Origin: an uncultured Burkholderiaceae bacterium
GTDB taxonomy: Bacteria; Pseudomonadota; Gammaproteobacteria; Burkholderiales; Burkholderiaceae_C
Length of the DNA: 13,771 bases
Assembly: GCA_938022295.1 (NCBI GenBank)
Contig: CALIDR010000032.1
Span: forward strand, 1 to 13,771
Reading direction: 5' to 3'
The translations under genes and the position numbers were made by a program. Below the pieces are notes generated by a model, which saw nothing but the letters and a program-made list of their open reading frames with translations, did not search any database and was not told where the DNA came from. Positions 8,065 to 12,959 of this stretch are shown here, in pieces; position 1 is the first letter of the stretch; each line of letters starts with the position of its first letter.

Positions 8065-8723
8065 GTCGGCGCTCCAGCGGCGTCGATCATCATCTCGCGC
8101 AGGTCGTGCGCGAAGCCTTCGAGGTCCGCCTCGCTGGCCGCGACCCAGGTGCCGAACACGTTGTAGGCGATGACGGCGGGAATCGCGACCGCCAGGCCGG
8201 CGGCGGTCATGATCAGCGCCTCGCCGACCGGGCCGGAGACCTTGTCGATCGTCACCGCGCCGGCGGCGGCGATCGCCACCAGCGCGTGGTAGATGCCCCA
8301 CACGGTGCCGAACAGGCCGACGAACGGCGCCGTGGCCCCGACCGAGGCGAGCACGACCTGGCCGAACTGCAGGTGCGCGAGCGCGCGGTGCAGGGCGTCG
8401 CGCAGGCGCCGCGTGAGCTGCGAGTCCAGGTGCGCCTGCGTCTCGAGCGAACCCTCGGCCGGCGTCGCGCGGGCGGCGTCGACCAGCGGCAGCAGCACCT
8501 GCTCGCGGTCGATCGCCGCCAGCCGCTCGCGCGCGCCGTCCAGCGTCGGGGCGGCCCAGAACGCCGGCACGCCGCGGCCGATGTCGCGCCGCGCGCGGCG
8601 CAGCACCCAGCCCTTCCAGAAGATCAGCGCCCAGGTCGCCACCGACATCGCCAGCAGCAGCAGTGCGACGGCGCGACCGACCGCGTCGGCCTGCGCCCAG
8701 TACCCGGCGGTCGTGCCGTCCAT
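8061..8723 (-). CDS. exbB: ExbB/TolQ/MotA-family proton channel protein
   Basis: 220 residues; inner-membrane proton channel working with the ExbD encoded next to it. Three helices are visible: about 16-36 (VGRAVALLLLAMSVATWALIF), 120-146 and 169-190. VGATAPFVGLFGTVWGIYHAL (128-148) and GEALIMTAAGLAVAIPAVIAYN (167-188) are the conserved channel-lining segments. Thr140 and Thr173 sit where the family's pore threonines lie. The ATG at 8723 is 14 bases after the dapB stop and gives the expected short periplasmic N-terminus; there is no strong ribosome-binding site. It lies between dapB and exbD. The promoter of this run lies next to fur, which would fit an iron-uptake role with a TonB encoded elsewhere, but a Tol-like role cannot be excluded. 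Confidence 0.92.
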   Translation of the reverse strand: MDGTTAGYWAQADAVGRAVALLLLAMSVATWALIFWKGWVLRRARRDIGRGVPAFWAAPTLDGARERLAAIDREQVLLPLVDAARATPAEGSLETQAHLDSQLTRRLRDALHRALAHLQFGQVVLASVGATAPFVGLFGTVWGIYHALVAIAAAGAVTIDKVSGPVGEALIMTAAGLAVAIPAVIAYNVFGTWVAASEADLEGFAHDLREMMIDAAGAPT

Positions 8724-8737
8724 CGCCCACGGCCGGG

Positions 8738-9562
8738 CTACGCTGGGCCGCGCAGGCCGAGCACGGCGTCCATCCCGAACAGGCCGCGGTCCTTGTCGGC
8801 CAGGAAGCGCGCCGCGCGCAGGCTGCCCTGGGCGTAGGTGGCGCGGCTCGAGCTGCGGTGCGTGATCTCGATGCGCTCGCCGGTGCCGGCGAACAGCACG
8901 GTGTGGTCGCCGACGATGTCGCCGCCGCGGATCGTCGCGAAGCCGATCGTCGACGGGTCGCGCTCGCCGGTGACGCCCTCGCGGCCGTAGACCGCGCACG
9001 CCTTGAGGTCGCGGCCGAGCGCGGCGGCGACGACCTCGCCCATCTTCAATGCGGTGCCGCTCGGCGCGTCGACCTTGTGGCGGTGGTGCGCCTCGACGAT
9101 CTCGATGTCGTAGCCCTCGCGCAGCGCGCGCGCGGCGACCTCGAGCAGGCCGAGCACGACGTTGACGCCCACGCTCATGTTGGGCGCCATCACGATCGCG
9201 AGATGCTCGGCGTGCGCGGCGATGGCGGCCTTGCCGGCGTCGTCGAAGCCGGTGGTGCCGATCACCGCCTTGACGCCGAGCTCGCGGCACGCCGCCAGGT
9301 GCGCCAGCGTGCCCTCGGGGCGGGTGAAGTCGATCAGCACCTGCGCGTTCGCGAGGCCGGCGCGCAGGTCGGCGGTGACGGCGACGCCGCTCGCGCGGCC
9401 GAGGAAGGCGGCAGCGTCGGTGCCCACCGCCGGGCTGTCGGCGCGGTCGAGCGCGCCGGCGAGCACGCAGTCGTCGGCGCCGAGCACGGCCTCGACGAGC
9501 ATGCGGCCCATGCGGCCGGACGCGCCGGCCACGGCGATGCGCAACGGCGCGGCCGTCGTCAT
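8738..9562 (-). CDS. dapB: 4-hydroxy-tetrahydrodipicolinate reductase
   Basis: 274 residues (E. coli DapB has 273). Reduces the dihydrodipicolinate-stage intermediate in the lysine and diaminopimelate pathway with NAD(P)H, and so feeds peptidoglycan synthesis. The nucleotide loop GASGRMG is at 13-19. The active-site signature EAHHRHKVDAPSGTA spans 157-171, with His159 as the catalytic acid/base, Lys163 as substrate ligand and PSGT (167-170) gripping the substrate carboxylate. LIDFTRPEGT (76-85) and GTTGF (102-106) match the family. The ATG lies eight bases after the bamE stop. The bamE-dapB neighbourhood next to divergent fur is common in betaproteobacteria. Confidence 0.97.
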   Translation of the reverse strand: MTTAAPLRIAVAGASGRMGRMLVEAVLGADDCVLAGALDRADSPAVGTDAAAFLGRASGVAVTADLRAGLANAQVLIDFTRPEGTLAHLAACRELGVKAVIGTTGFDDAGKAAIAAHAEHLAIVMAPNMSVGVNVVLGLLEVAARALREGYDIEIVEAHHRHKVDAPSGTALKMGEVVAAALGRDLKACAVYGREGVTGERDPSTIGFATIRGGDIVGDHTVLFAGTGERIEITHRSSSRATYAQGSLRAARFLADKDRGLFGMDAVLGLRGPA

Positions 9563-9570
9563 GGGCGAGC

Positions 9571-10113
9571 TCAGGGTTCCAGCGGCGGGTACTCGCGCAC
9601 CGGCCCGACCGGCGGCACCGCGGCCGGCGCCGGCGGCCGCGCGGGCACCGGCAGCGCGGCGCGCTGCTCGGGCGTCAGCTCGAGCACCGGCACCGGCCGC
9701 GGCCGCACGTTCGTGATGTCGGCGACGAAGTCGCGCTCGCTCGGCAAATCGGGCGCCTCGATGCGGTCGAGCACGCCGTCCTTGAACCAGACGACGACGC
9801 TGCGCCGCTGCGGCTCGGCACCGCGGCGGCGGATCGTGAACACGTAGTCCCAGCGGTCGGCGTGGAAGATGCTCTCGACCAGCGGCGTGCCGAGGATCTC
9901 GCGCACCTGCTCGCGCGGCATGCCCGGGCGGACCTGGGCGACGAGGTCGCTCGTGATCGCGTTGCCCTGCACGATCTCCATCCGGTACGGCGTGATCCAG
10001 CCGACGACGCCGCTGCCGGGCGCGGCGCCCGGCGTCGACCCGCACCCGGCGACGAGCAGGCACAGTGCCAGCCCCGCCAGGCGGGGCGCGTGCGCGGAGA
10101 GGGGCGGCATCAT
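9571..10113 (-). CDS. bamE: outer-membrane assembly lipoprotein BamE (SmpA/OmlA family)
   Basis: 180 residues from the ATG at 10113. BamE is an accessory lipoprotein of the BAM complex that folds outer-membrane barrels. The signal peptide ends in LVAGC, with Cys24 lipidated. The domain at about 43-118 has the hallmarks YRMEIVQGN, VRPGMPREQV, ILGTP and DRWDYVF. Beyond it lies a tail of about 60 residues rich in Pro and Ala (about 135-180), absent from the much shorter E. coli protein. A second ATG follows immediately; the frame extends upstream to 10191, but that adds charged residues ahead of the signal peptide and runs into the control region shared with fur. bamE is first of the seven-gene leftward run. 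A divergent omlA/fur pair with overlapping promoters is known in Pseudomonas. Confidence 0.93.
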   Translation of the reverse strand: MMPPLSAHAPRLAGLALCLLVAGCGSTPGAAPGSGVVGWITPYRMEIVQGNAITSDLVAQVRPGMPREQVREILGTPLVESIFHADRWDYVFTIRRRGAEPQRRSVVVWFKDGVLDRIEAPDLPSERDFVADITNVRPRPVPVLELTPEQRAALPVPARPPAPAAVPPVGPVREYPPLEP

Positions 10114-10157
10114 CGGCAGGGGGAAGTCGCGGCGCCGGCAAGGGCAAGTGGCACCGA

Positions 10158-10163
10158 TATCAT
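10158..10163 (+). promoter_or_regulatory. candidate -10 box (TATCAT) for fur
   Basis: TATCAT matches five of six bases of TATAAT and lies 45 bases before the fur ATG, inside the candidate Fur box. The -35 position is only half-matching (CCGGCA at 10135-10140). This is one of very few AT-rich hexamers available upstream of fur. Confidence 0.4.
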
Positions 10164-10168
10164 CGATC

Positions 10169-10174
10169 ATTCTA
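10169..10174 (-). promoter_or_regulatory. candidate -10 box (TAGAAT) for bamE and its operon
   Basis: Read leftward, TAGAAT matches five of six bases of TATAAT and lies 55 bases before the bamE ATG, within the same AT-rich island as the candidate Fur box. No convincing -35 is seen. If real, the fur and bamE promoters face each other and overlap. Confidence 0.38.
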
Positions 10175-10208
10175 TCGACGCGCCGTGCCACGACCGCCCG
10201 CCTCGCCC

Positions 10209-10637
10209 ATGACGCACGCCGAAGAACTGAAGAGCAGCGGCCTGAAGGCGACGCTGCCGCGGATCAAGATCCTCGAGGTCTTCCAGCGCAGCACGCAGCG
10301 CCACATGACGGCCGAGGACGTGTTCAAGGCGCTGCTGGCCGACGGCTCTGACATCGGGCTGGCCACCGTCTACCGCGTGCTGATGCAGTTCGAGCAGGCC
10401 GGGCTGCTGACGCGCAGCCATTTCGAGAGCGGCAAGTCGGTGTTCGAGCTCAACGAGGGCCAGCACCACGACCACCTGGTGTGCCTGACCTGCGGCCGCG
10501 TCGAGGAATTCTTCGACGCCGAGATCGAGGCCCGCCAGCGCACGGTGGCCGAGGCGCGCGGCTTCCGGCTGCAGGAGCACACGCTGGCGCTGTACGCCGC
10601 GTGCACGAAGACCGACTGCCCGCACCGGCCGCGCTGA
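10209..10637 (+). CDS. fur: ferric uptake regulator Fur
   Basis: 142 residues, normal for Fur; cytosolic Fe2+-dependent DNA-binding repressor. The winged-helix recognition segment is IGLATVYRVLMQFEQAGLL (49-67). The metal site HHDH (86-89) precedes the first structural zinc pair Cys92/Cys95 in HLVCLTCGRVEEF, and a second pair, Cys132/Cys137, lies near the C-terminus. This four-cysteine arrangement and the HHDHLVC motif favour Fur over Zur or PerR, though the family can be hard to separate by eye. The ATG at 10209 gives the canonical start TEELK-like helix (MTHAEELKSSGLKATLPRIKIL). No Shine-Dalgarno is visible. It is divergent from bamE and convergent with hprK, with 30 bases between the stops and no canonical terminator. 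Confidence 0.95.
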   Translation: MTHAEELKSSGLKATLPRIKILEVFQRSTQRHMTAEDVFKALLADGSDIGLATVYRVLMQFEQAGLLTRSHFESGKSVFELNEGQHHDHLVCLTCGRVEEFFDAEIEARQRTVAEARGFRLQEHTLALYAACTKTDCPHRPR

Positions 10638-10667
10638 GCGCGCGCCGCGCCGCTGCGGGCCCGGCCG

Positions 10668-11624
10668 TCAGCCCGTCTCGCCGCGCTCCATCGCGCGCTG
10701 GTGGCGCTGGATGAACTCGCTGTAGGTGTCGATGCCGCGCAGCTGCAGCACCGTGTTGCGCACCGCCGCCTCGACGAGCACGGCGAGGTTGCGCCCGGCG
10801 TCGACCGCGATCACGACCTTGCGCACCGGCACGCCGAGGATCTCCTCGTACATCGGCTCGTACGGCAGGCGCTCGAACTCGCGCTCGAGCGTCTCCTTGC
10901 GCACCAGGTGCACGATCAGCTTCAGCCGCATCTTGCGGCGCACCGCAGTCTCGCCGAAGATGGCCTTGATGTCGAGCAGCCCGATGCCGCGCACCTCGAG
11001 CAGGTTCATCAGCAGCTCGGGGCAGCGGCCGTCGATCGCCGTCTGCGAGACGCGGTAGAGGTCGACCGCGTCGTCGGCCACCAGGCCGTGGCCGCGCGAG
11101 ATCAGCTCCAGGCCGAGCTCGCTCTTGCCGAGCCCCGACTCGCCGGTCAACAGCACGCCGAGCCCCAGGATGTCCATGAACACGCCGTGGCGCGTCGTGC
11201 GCTCGGCAAAGCGCTGCGACAGGTACGCGCGCAGCACGTCGATCACGTGGCCGGCCGACTCCTGGGTCACGAACAGGGGGATGTCGGCGCGGTCGCAGAT
11301 CGCGACCAGGCGGTCCGGCGGCACCTGCGCGTCGGCGACGATCAGCACCGGCGGCTCGAGCGTCACGATGCGCGAGATGCGGCGCTCCTGCACGTCGGGC
11401 GGGGCGTCGCGCAGGTAGGCCACCTCGCGCTGGCCGACGAGCTGCACCCGGTACGGGTGGATGTAGTTCAGGTAGCCGATCAGGTCGGCGGGCGAGCGCG
11501 CCTCGCGGATCGCTGCCTCGGCGAACGGGCGCTCGGGGTGGCCGTGGCCGGCCACCCACTCCCAGCGCAGCGTGGCACGATGCTCCTCGAACAGCGCCTC
11601 GGCGCTGATGCTCGTGGGCTTCAT
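10668..11624 (-). CDS. hprK: HPr kinase/phosphorylase
   Basis: 318 residues; bifunctional enzyme that phosphorylates a serine of HPr (or Npr) and reverses this with phosphate. The Walker A loop GESGLGKS is at 161-168 and the HprK signature LLEVRGIGLLDI at 208-219. RHGVFMDILGLGVL (145-158) contains the conserved His146 just before the P-loop, and VADDAVD (182-188) holds the paired Asp residues. The N-terminal regulatory domain (about 1-130) is present, so the protein is full length. In proteobacteria hprK belongs to an incomplete PTS used for regulation rather than sugar uptake, and the ptsN 16 bases upstream fits this. The ATG has only a weak GGCGCGGG upstream, so it is probably co-transcribed with ptsN. 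Confidence 0.96.
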   Translation of the reverse strand: MKPTSISAEALFEEHRATLRWEWVAGHGHPERPFAEAAIREARSPADLIGYLNYIHPYRVQLVGQREVAYLRDAPPDVQERRISRIVTLEPPVLIVADAQVPPDRLVAICDRADIPLFVTQESAGHVIDVLRAYLSQRFAERTTRHGVFMDILGLGVLLTGESGLGKSELGLELISRGHGLVADDAVDLYRVSQTAIDGRCPELLMNLLEVRGIGLLDIKAIFGETAVRRKMRLKLIVHLVRKETLEREFERLPYEPMYEEILGVPVRKVVIAVDAGRNLAVLVEAAVRNTVLQLRGIDTYSEFIQRHQRAMERGETG

Positions 11625-11640
11625 GCGCCCGCGCCGCGCC

Positions 11641-12111
11641 TCAGGCGACCGATTTCAGCGGCTCCCAGTCGGAGATCAGCCGGTGCACGGTGGCCGCGTC
11701 GGCCTCGGTCTTCAGGCGCTCGCGCAGCTCGCGGTCGCTCAGCATCTCGGCGATCTCGGACAGGATCTCCAGGTGCCGCTGCGTGGCCGCCTCGGGCACG
11801 AGGAGGAAGATCAGCAGCTGCACCGGCTCGTCGTCCGGGGCGTCGAACGGGATCGCGTGCTGCACGCGCAGCACCGCCGCGAGCGGGTTTTTCAGCCCCT
11901 TGATGCGCCCGTGCGGGATCGCCACCCCGTGGCCGAGGCCGGTCGAGCCCAGGCGCTCGCGGGCGAACAGGTTGTCGGTCACAGTCGCGCGGGCGATCGC
12001 GTGCTGGTTCTCGAACAGCAGACCGGCCTGCTCGAACACCCGCTTCTTGCTGGTCGCGTCGACGTCCACCAGCACGTTGCTGGCCGGCAGGATGGCGGCA
12101 AGACGGTTCAT
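11641..12111 (-). CDS. ptsN: PTS IIA-like nitrogen-regulatory protein PtsN (EIIA-Ntr)
   Basis: 156 residues (E. coli PtsN has 163); cytosolic end-point of the PTS-Ntr phosphorelay (EI-Ntr, Npr, EIIA-Ntr), affecting potassium and nitrogen/carbon balance. His67 in GLGHGVAIPHGR (59-69) is the phosphorylated residue. KKRVFEQAGLLF, PVQLLIFLLVPEAATQRHLEILSEIAEML (87-115) and the rest of the domain are typical of EIIA-Ntr. The frame is open for 25 codons further upstream, but the ATG at 12111 has a GGAG eight bases before it and gives the family length. It is followed after 16 bases by hprK and preceded by hpf, the usual hpf-ptsN order, here with a terminator between them. Confidence 0.96.
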   Translation of the reverse strand: MNRLAAILPASNVLVDVDATSKKRVFEQAGLLFENQHAIARATVTDNLFARERLGSTGLGHGVAIPHGRIKGLKNPLAAVLRVQHAIPFDAPDDEPVQLLIFLLVPEAATQRHLEILSEIAEMLSDRELRERLKTEADAATVHRLISDWEPLKSVA

Positions 12112-12119
12112 GGCGACAT

Positions 12120-12123
12120 CTCC
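12120..12123 (-). promoter_or_regulatory. Shine-Dalgarno site that fixes the ptsN start
   Basis: GGAG lies eight bases before the ATG at 12111 and is one of the few good ribosome-binding sites in this window. It decides between this start and the 25-codon upstream extension, whose extra residues do not resemble EIIA-Ntr. Confidence 0.75.
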
Positions 12124-12127
12124 AGTC

Positions 12128-12140
12128 TGCTGCGGCGCAG
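12128..12140 (+). repeat. 13-base direct repeat, copy 1
   Basis: TGCTGCGGCGCAG occurs here and again at 12238-12250, exactly 110 bases apart, on either side of the ptsN promoter region. The core is nearly self-complementary (CTGC, GGC, GCAG). Function unknown; it may be chance in GC-rich DNA. Confidence 0.5.
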
Positions 12141-12171
12141 GCCCCGGCCGGCAACTGTGACAAGGCGTTGA

Positions 12172-12180
12172 ATCATAACA
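12172..12180 (-). promoter_or_regulatory. extended -10 promoter for ptsN-hprK
   Basis: Read leftward the sequence is TGTTATGAT: a TGn extension followed by TATGAT, five of six matches to TATAAT. It sits in an AT-rich patch downstream of the hpf terminator and 60 bases before the ptsN ATG. No -35 match is visible, as is usual for extended -10 promoters. No sigma-54 GG/GC pair with correct spacing was seen. Confidence 0.55.
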
Positions 12181-12237
12181 ACGCACCTGCGACGGCGCCG
12201 GATGACGCGCCGCCCGCCAGCGTGATTGTTGCGCGAA

Positions 12238-12250
12238 TGCTGCGGCGCAG
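12238..12250 (+). repeat. 13-base direct repeat, copy 2
   Basis: Second exact copy of TGCTGCGGCGCAG. With the next base it forms GCTGC-GGC-GCAGC (12239-12251), a small hairpin directly beyond the T-tract of the hpf terminator on the leftward strand. Confidence 0.5.
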
Positions 12251-12251
12251 C

Positions 12252-12274
12252 AAAAAGGCGGCCCGCAGGCCGCC
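12252..12274 (-). terminator. intrinsic terminator of hpf
   Basis: Read leftward: GGCGGCC, a TGCG loop, GGCCGCC, then TTTTT. A perfect seven-base GC stem with a five-T tract, starting 24 bases after the hpf stop. It acts leftward only, since the other strand has no T-tract. It separates hpf from ptsN-hprK, at least partly. Confidence 0.9.
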
Positions 12275-12298
12275 CGGGTGAGTTCGCGTTCACTCGGC

Positions 12299-12637
12299 TC
12301 AGATCGCCGTATCCATGCGCTTGGCGCTGTGATGATGGTGATCCTGCGTGCGGTCCTTGTGGCGCACGACCTGGCGGTCGAGCTTGTCCATCAGCTGGTC
12401 GATCGCGGCGTAGAGATCCTCGTGCGACTGCTCGACGAAGATGTCGCGGCCCTTCACGTGCACCGTGATCTCGGCGCGTTGTCGTCGCTGCTTCTCCTTC
12501 AGCTTCTCGACGGTCAGCAGCACGTTGATGTCGACCACCTGGTCGAAATGCCGCGTCACGCGGTCCAGCTTGGTCACGACGTACTCGCGCAGCGCCGGGG
12601 TCACTTCGAGGTGGTGTCCGCTGATCGTCAGGTTCAT
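12299..12637 (-). CDS. hpf: ribosome hibernation-promoting factor, short form
   Basis: 112 residues; binds the 30S decoding region and helps convert 70S ribosomes to inactive 100S dimers when growth stops. MNLTISGHHLEVTPALREYVVTKL and the downstream RAEITVHVKGRDIFVEQSHEDLYAAIDQLMDKLDRQVVRHKDR are classic HPF/YfiA sequence with the beta-alpha-beta-beta-beta-alpha order. It lacks the long linker and C-terminal dimerisation domain of long HPF, so it is the short type that usually works with RMF. The tail carries a run of four His (100-103). The ATG has a strong AAGGAG six bases upstream. In many proteobacteria rpoN lies directly upstream; here corA does, in the opposite direction. An intrinsic terminator follows. 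Confidence 0.96.
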   Translation of the reverse strand: MNLTISGHHLEVTPALREYVVTKLDRVTRHFDQVVDINVLLTVEKLKEKQRRQRAEITVHVKGRDIFVEQSHEDLYAAIDQLMDKLDRQVVRHKDRTQDHHHHSAKRMDTAI

Positions 12638-12643
12638 CCATCG

Positions 12644-12649
12644 CTCCTT
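12644..12649 (-). promoter_or_regulatory. strong Shine-Dalgarno site of hpf
   Basis: AAGGAG six bases before the ATG at 12637. It is stronger than most sites in the window, in keeping with a protein made in large amounts when needed. An overlapping out-of-frame ATG lies four bases before the true start. Confidence 0.8.
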
Positions 12650-12676
12650 CTGTCGGGTTGCCGTCGGAAGCTGCCG

Positions 12677-12693
12677 CCGGCCCGCGGGGCCGG
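12677..12693. other. perfect GC hairpin in the hpf 5' region
   Basis: CCGGCCC, a GCG loop, GGGCCGG: a perfect seven-base stem about 40 bases before the hpf start. It has no T-tract, so it is not a typical terminator. It would lie in the hpf leader if transcription starts further right. Role unknown. Confidence 0.4.
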
Positions 12694-12705
12694 ACGGGCG
12701 ACTTC

Positions 12706-12734
12706 AGTGTGCCGCCGAACCAGGGGCGTGACAA
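12706..12734 (-). promoter_or_regulatory. weak candidate promoter for hpf
   Basis: Read leftward: TTGTCA (12734-12729, five of six to the -35 consensus), 17 bases, then CACACT (12711-12706, three of six to the -10). The -35 is good and the -10 poor. The left arm of a 10-base inverted repeat overlaps the -35. Tentative. Confidence 0.25.
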
Positions 12735-12741
12735 GACGATG
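12732..12741 (+). repeat. left arm of a 10-base inverted repeat (CAAGACGATG)
   Basis: Its exact reverse complement, CATCGTCTTG, is at 12809-12818, with 67 bases between the arms. The arms flank the corA extended -10, and this arm overlaps the candidate hpf -35. If corA starts near 12794 this arm is not in the corA RNA, so it is better read as a DNA site than an RNA stem. Confidence 0.5.
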
Positions 12742-12778
12742 ACGGCACGCCGCGCCCGGCGGCGGGCGGGCGTGGCGA

Positions 12779-12787
12779 TGTGATAAT
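12779..12787 (+). promoter_or_regulatory. extended -10 promoter for corA
   Basis: TGTGATAAT: a TGn extension with GATAAT, five of six matches to TATAAT, in an AT-rich spot of an otherwise GC-rich region. No -35 match. It predicts a start near 12794 and a corA leader of about 165 bases. Confidence 0.6.
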
Positions 12788-12808
12788 CGGCAGTTCGATC
12801 TGCGGAGA

Positions 12809-12818
12809 CATCGTCTTG
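12809..12818 (+). repeat. right arm of the 10-base inverted repeat (CATCGTCTTG)
   Basis: Exact reverse complement of 12732-12741. It lies about 22 bases after the corA -10, just past the predicted transcription start, a place where a bound protein could block initiation or early elongation. Confidence 0.5.
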
Positions 12819-12839
12819 GATCAGAGTCACCCTCGGTGA
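12816..12839 (+). CDS. possible seven-codon leader peptide upstream of corA
   Basis: TTG start, reading MDQSHPR then TGA, with GGAG (12804-12807) eight bases before it. The reading frame covers the whole GTCACC/GGTGAC hairpin, so a translating ribosome would block that fold and favour the alternative one downstream. Salmonella corA is controlled by a short leader peptide (CorL) whose translation decides transcript termination; this ORF is shorter and not recognisably related. A frame this short arises easily by chance. Confidence 0.22.
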   Translation: MDQSHPR

Positions 12840-12959
12840 CCGTCCGCTCCAGCCCGCCGCCCGGCGGGGCGCCGCGCGATGCGGCGCGCGGGGTGAGACG
12901 GTCGCCGGTCCCCACCCCGCTGTCCGGGCTCGCACCGTGCCCTGCGGCTGGAGAGTTCG

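Larger units (their letters stand above)
10156..10176. promoter_or_regulatory. candidate Fur box between bamE and fur
   Basis: An AT-rich 21-base island in otherwise extremely GC-rich DNA, with imperfect dyad symmetry (GATA at the left end, TATC at the right). By my alignment it matches 11 of the 19 bases of the E. coli Fur consensus, and the reverse strand shows two spaced ATGAT repeats. Its place between fur and bamE supports Fur autoregulation and iron control of the bamE-dapB-exbBD run. The match is moderate; binding is inferred. Confidence 0.45.
12794..12959 (+). promoter_or_regulatory. structured corA leader RNA with two alternative hairpins
   Basis: GGTGAC at 12835-12840 can pair with GTCACC at 12826-12831 (perfect six-base stem, CTC loop). 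Alternatively the longer GGTGACCGTC (12835-12844) can pair with GACGGTCGCC (12897-12906), ten pairs with one G-U. The second fold would enclose two further GC-rich hairpins, about 12852-12870 and 12871-12890. These folds exclude each other, as in attenuators. A C-rich stretch (about 12905-12930) precedes the corA ribosome-binding site GGAGAG (12950-12955). I do not recognise a known riboswitch class. Confidence 0.45.

Noticed and set aside
10114..10191. N-terminal extension of bamE by 26 residues
   Set aside because: It would put a basic, cysteine-containing stretch ahead of a complete lipoprotein signal peptide and would cover the shared fur/bamE control region.
10638..10667. Bidirectional terminator between fur and hprK
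   Set aside because: Only short GC stems (such as CGCGC-TGA-GCGCG over the fur stop) with no T-tract on either strand; not supportable as an intrinsic terminator.
12112..12186. N-terminal extension of ptsN by 25 codons
   Set aside because: It lacks a ribosome-binding site and resembles no EIIA-Ntr; the ATG at 12111 has GGAG at good spacing and gives the usual length.
12879..12896. Five-codon frame ATG-CGG-CGC-GCG-GGG-TGA in the corA leader
   Set aside because: It lies inside a predicted GC-rich hairpin, without a spaced ribosome-binding site; more likely chance than the TTG frame further upstream.
12794..12959. yybP-ykoY (Mn2+) or M-box (Mg2+) riboswitch upstream of corA
   Set aside because: The conserved GGGGAGUA-type loop of yybP-ykoY is missing, and I cannot place the M-box conserved core. 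A covariance-model search would settle this.
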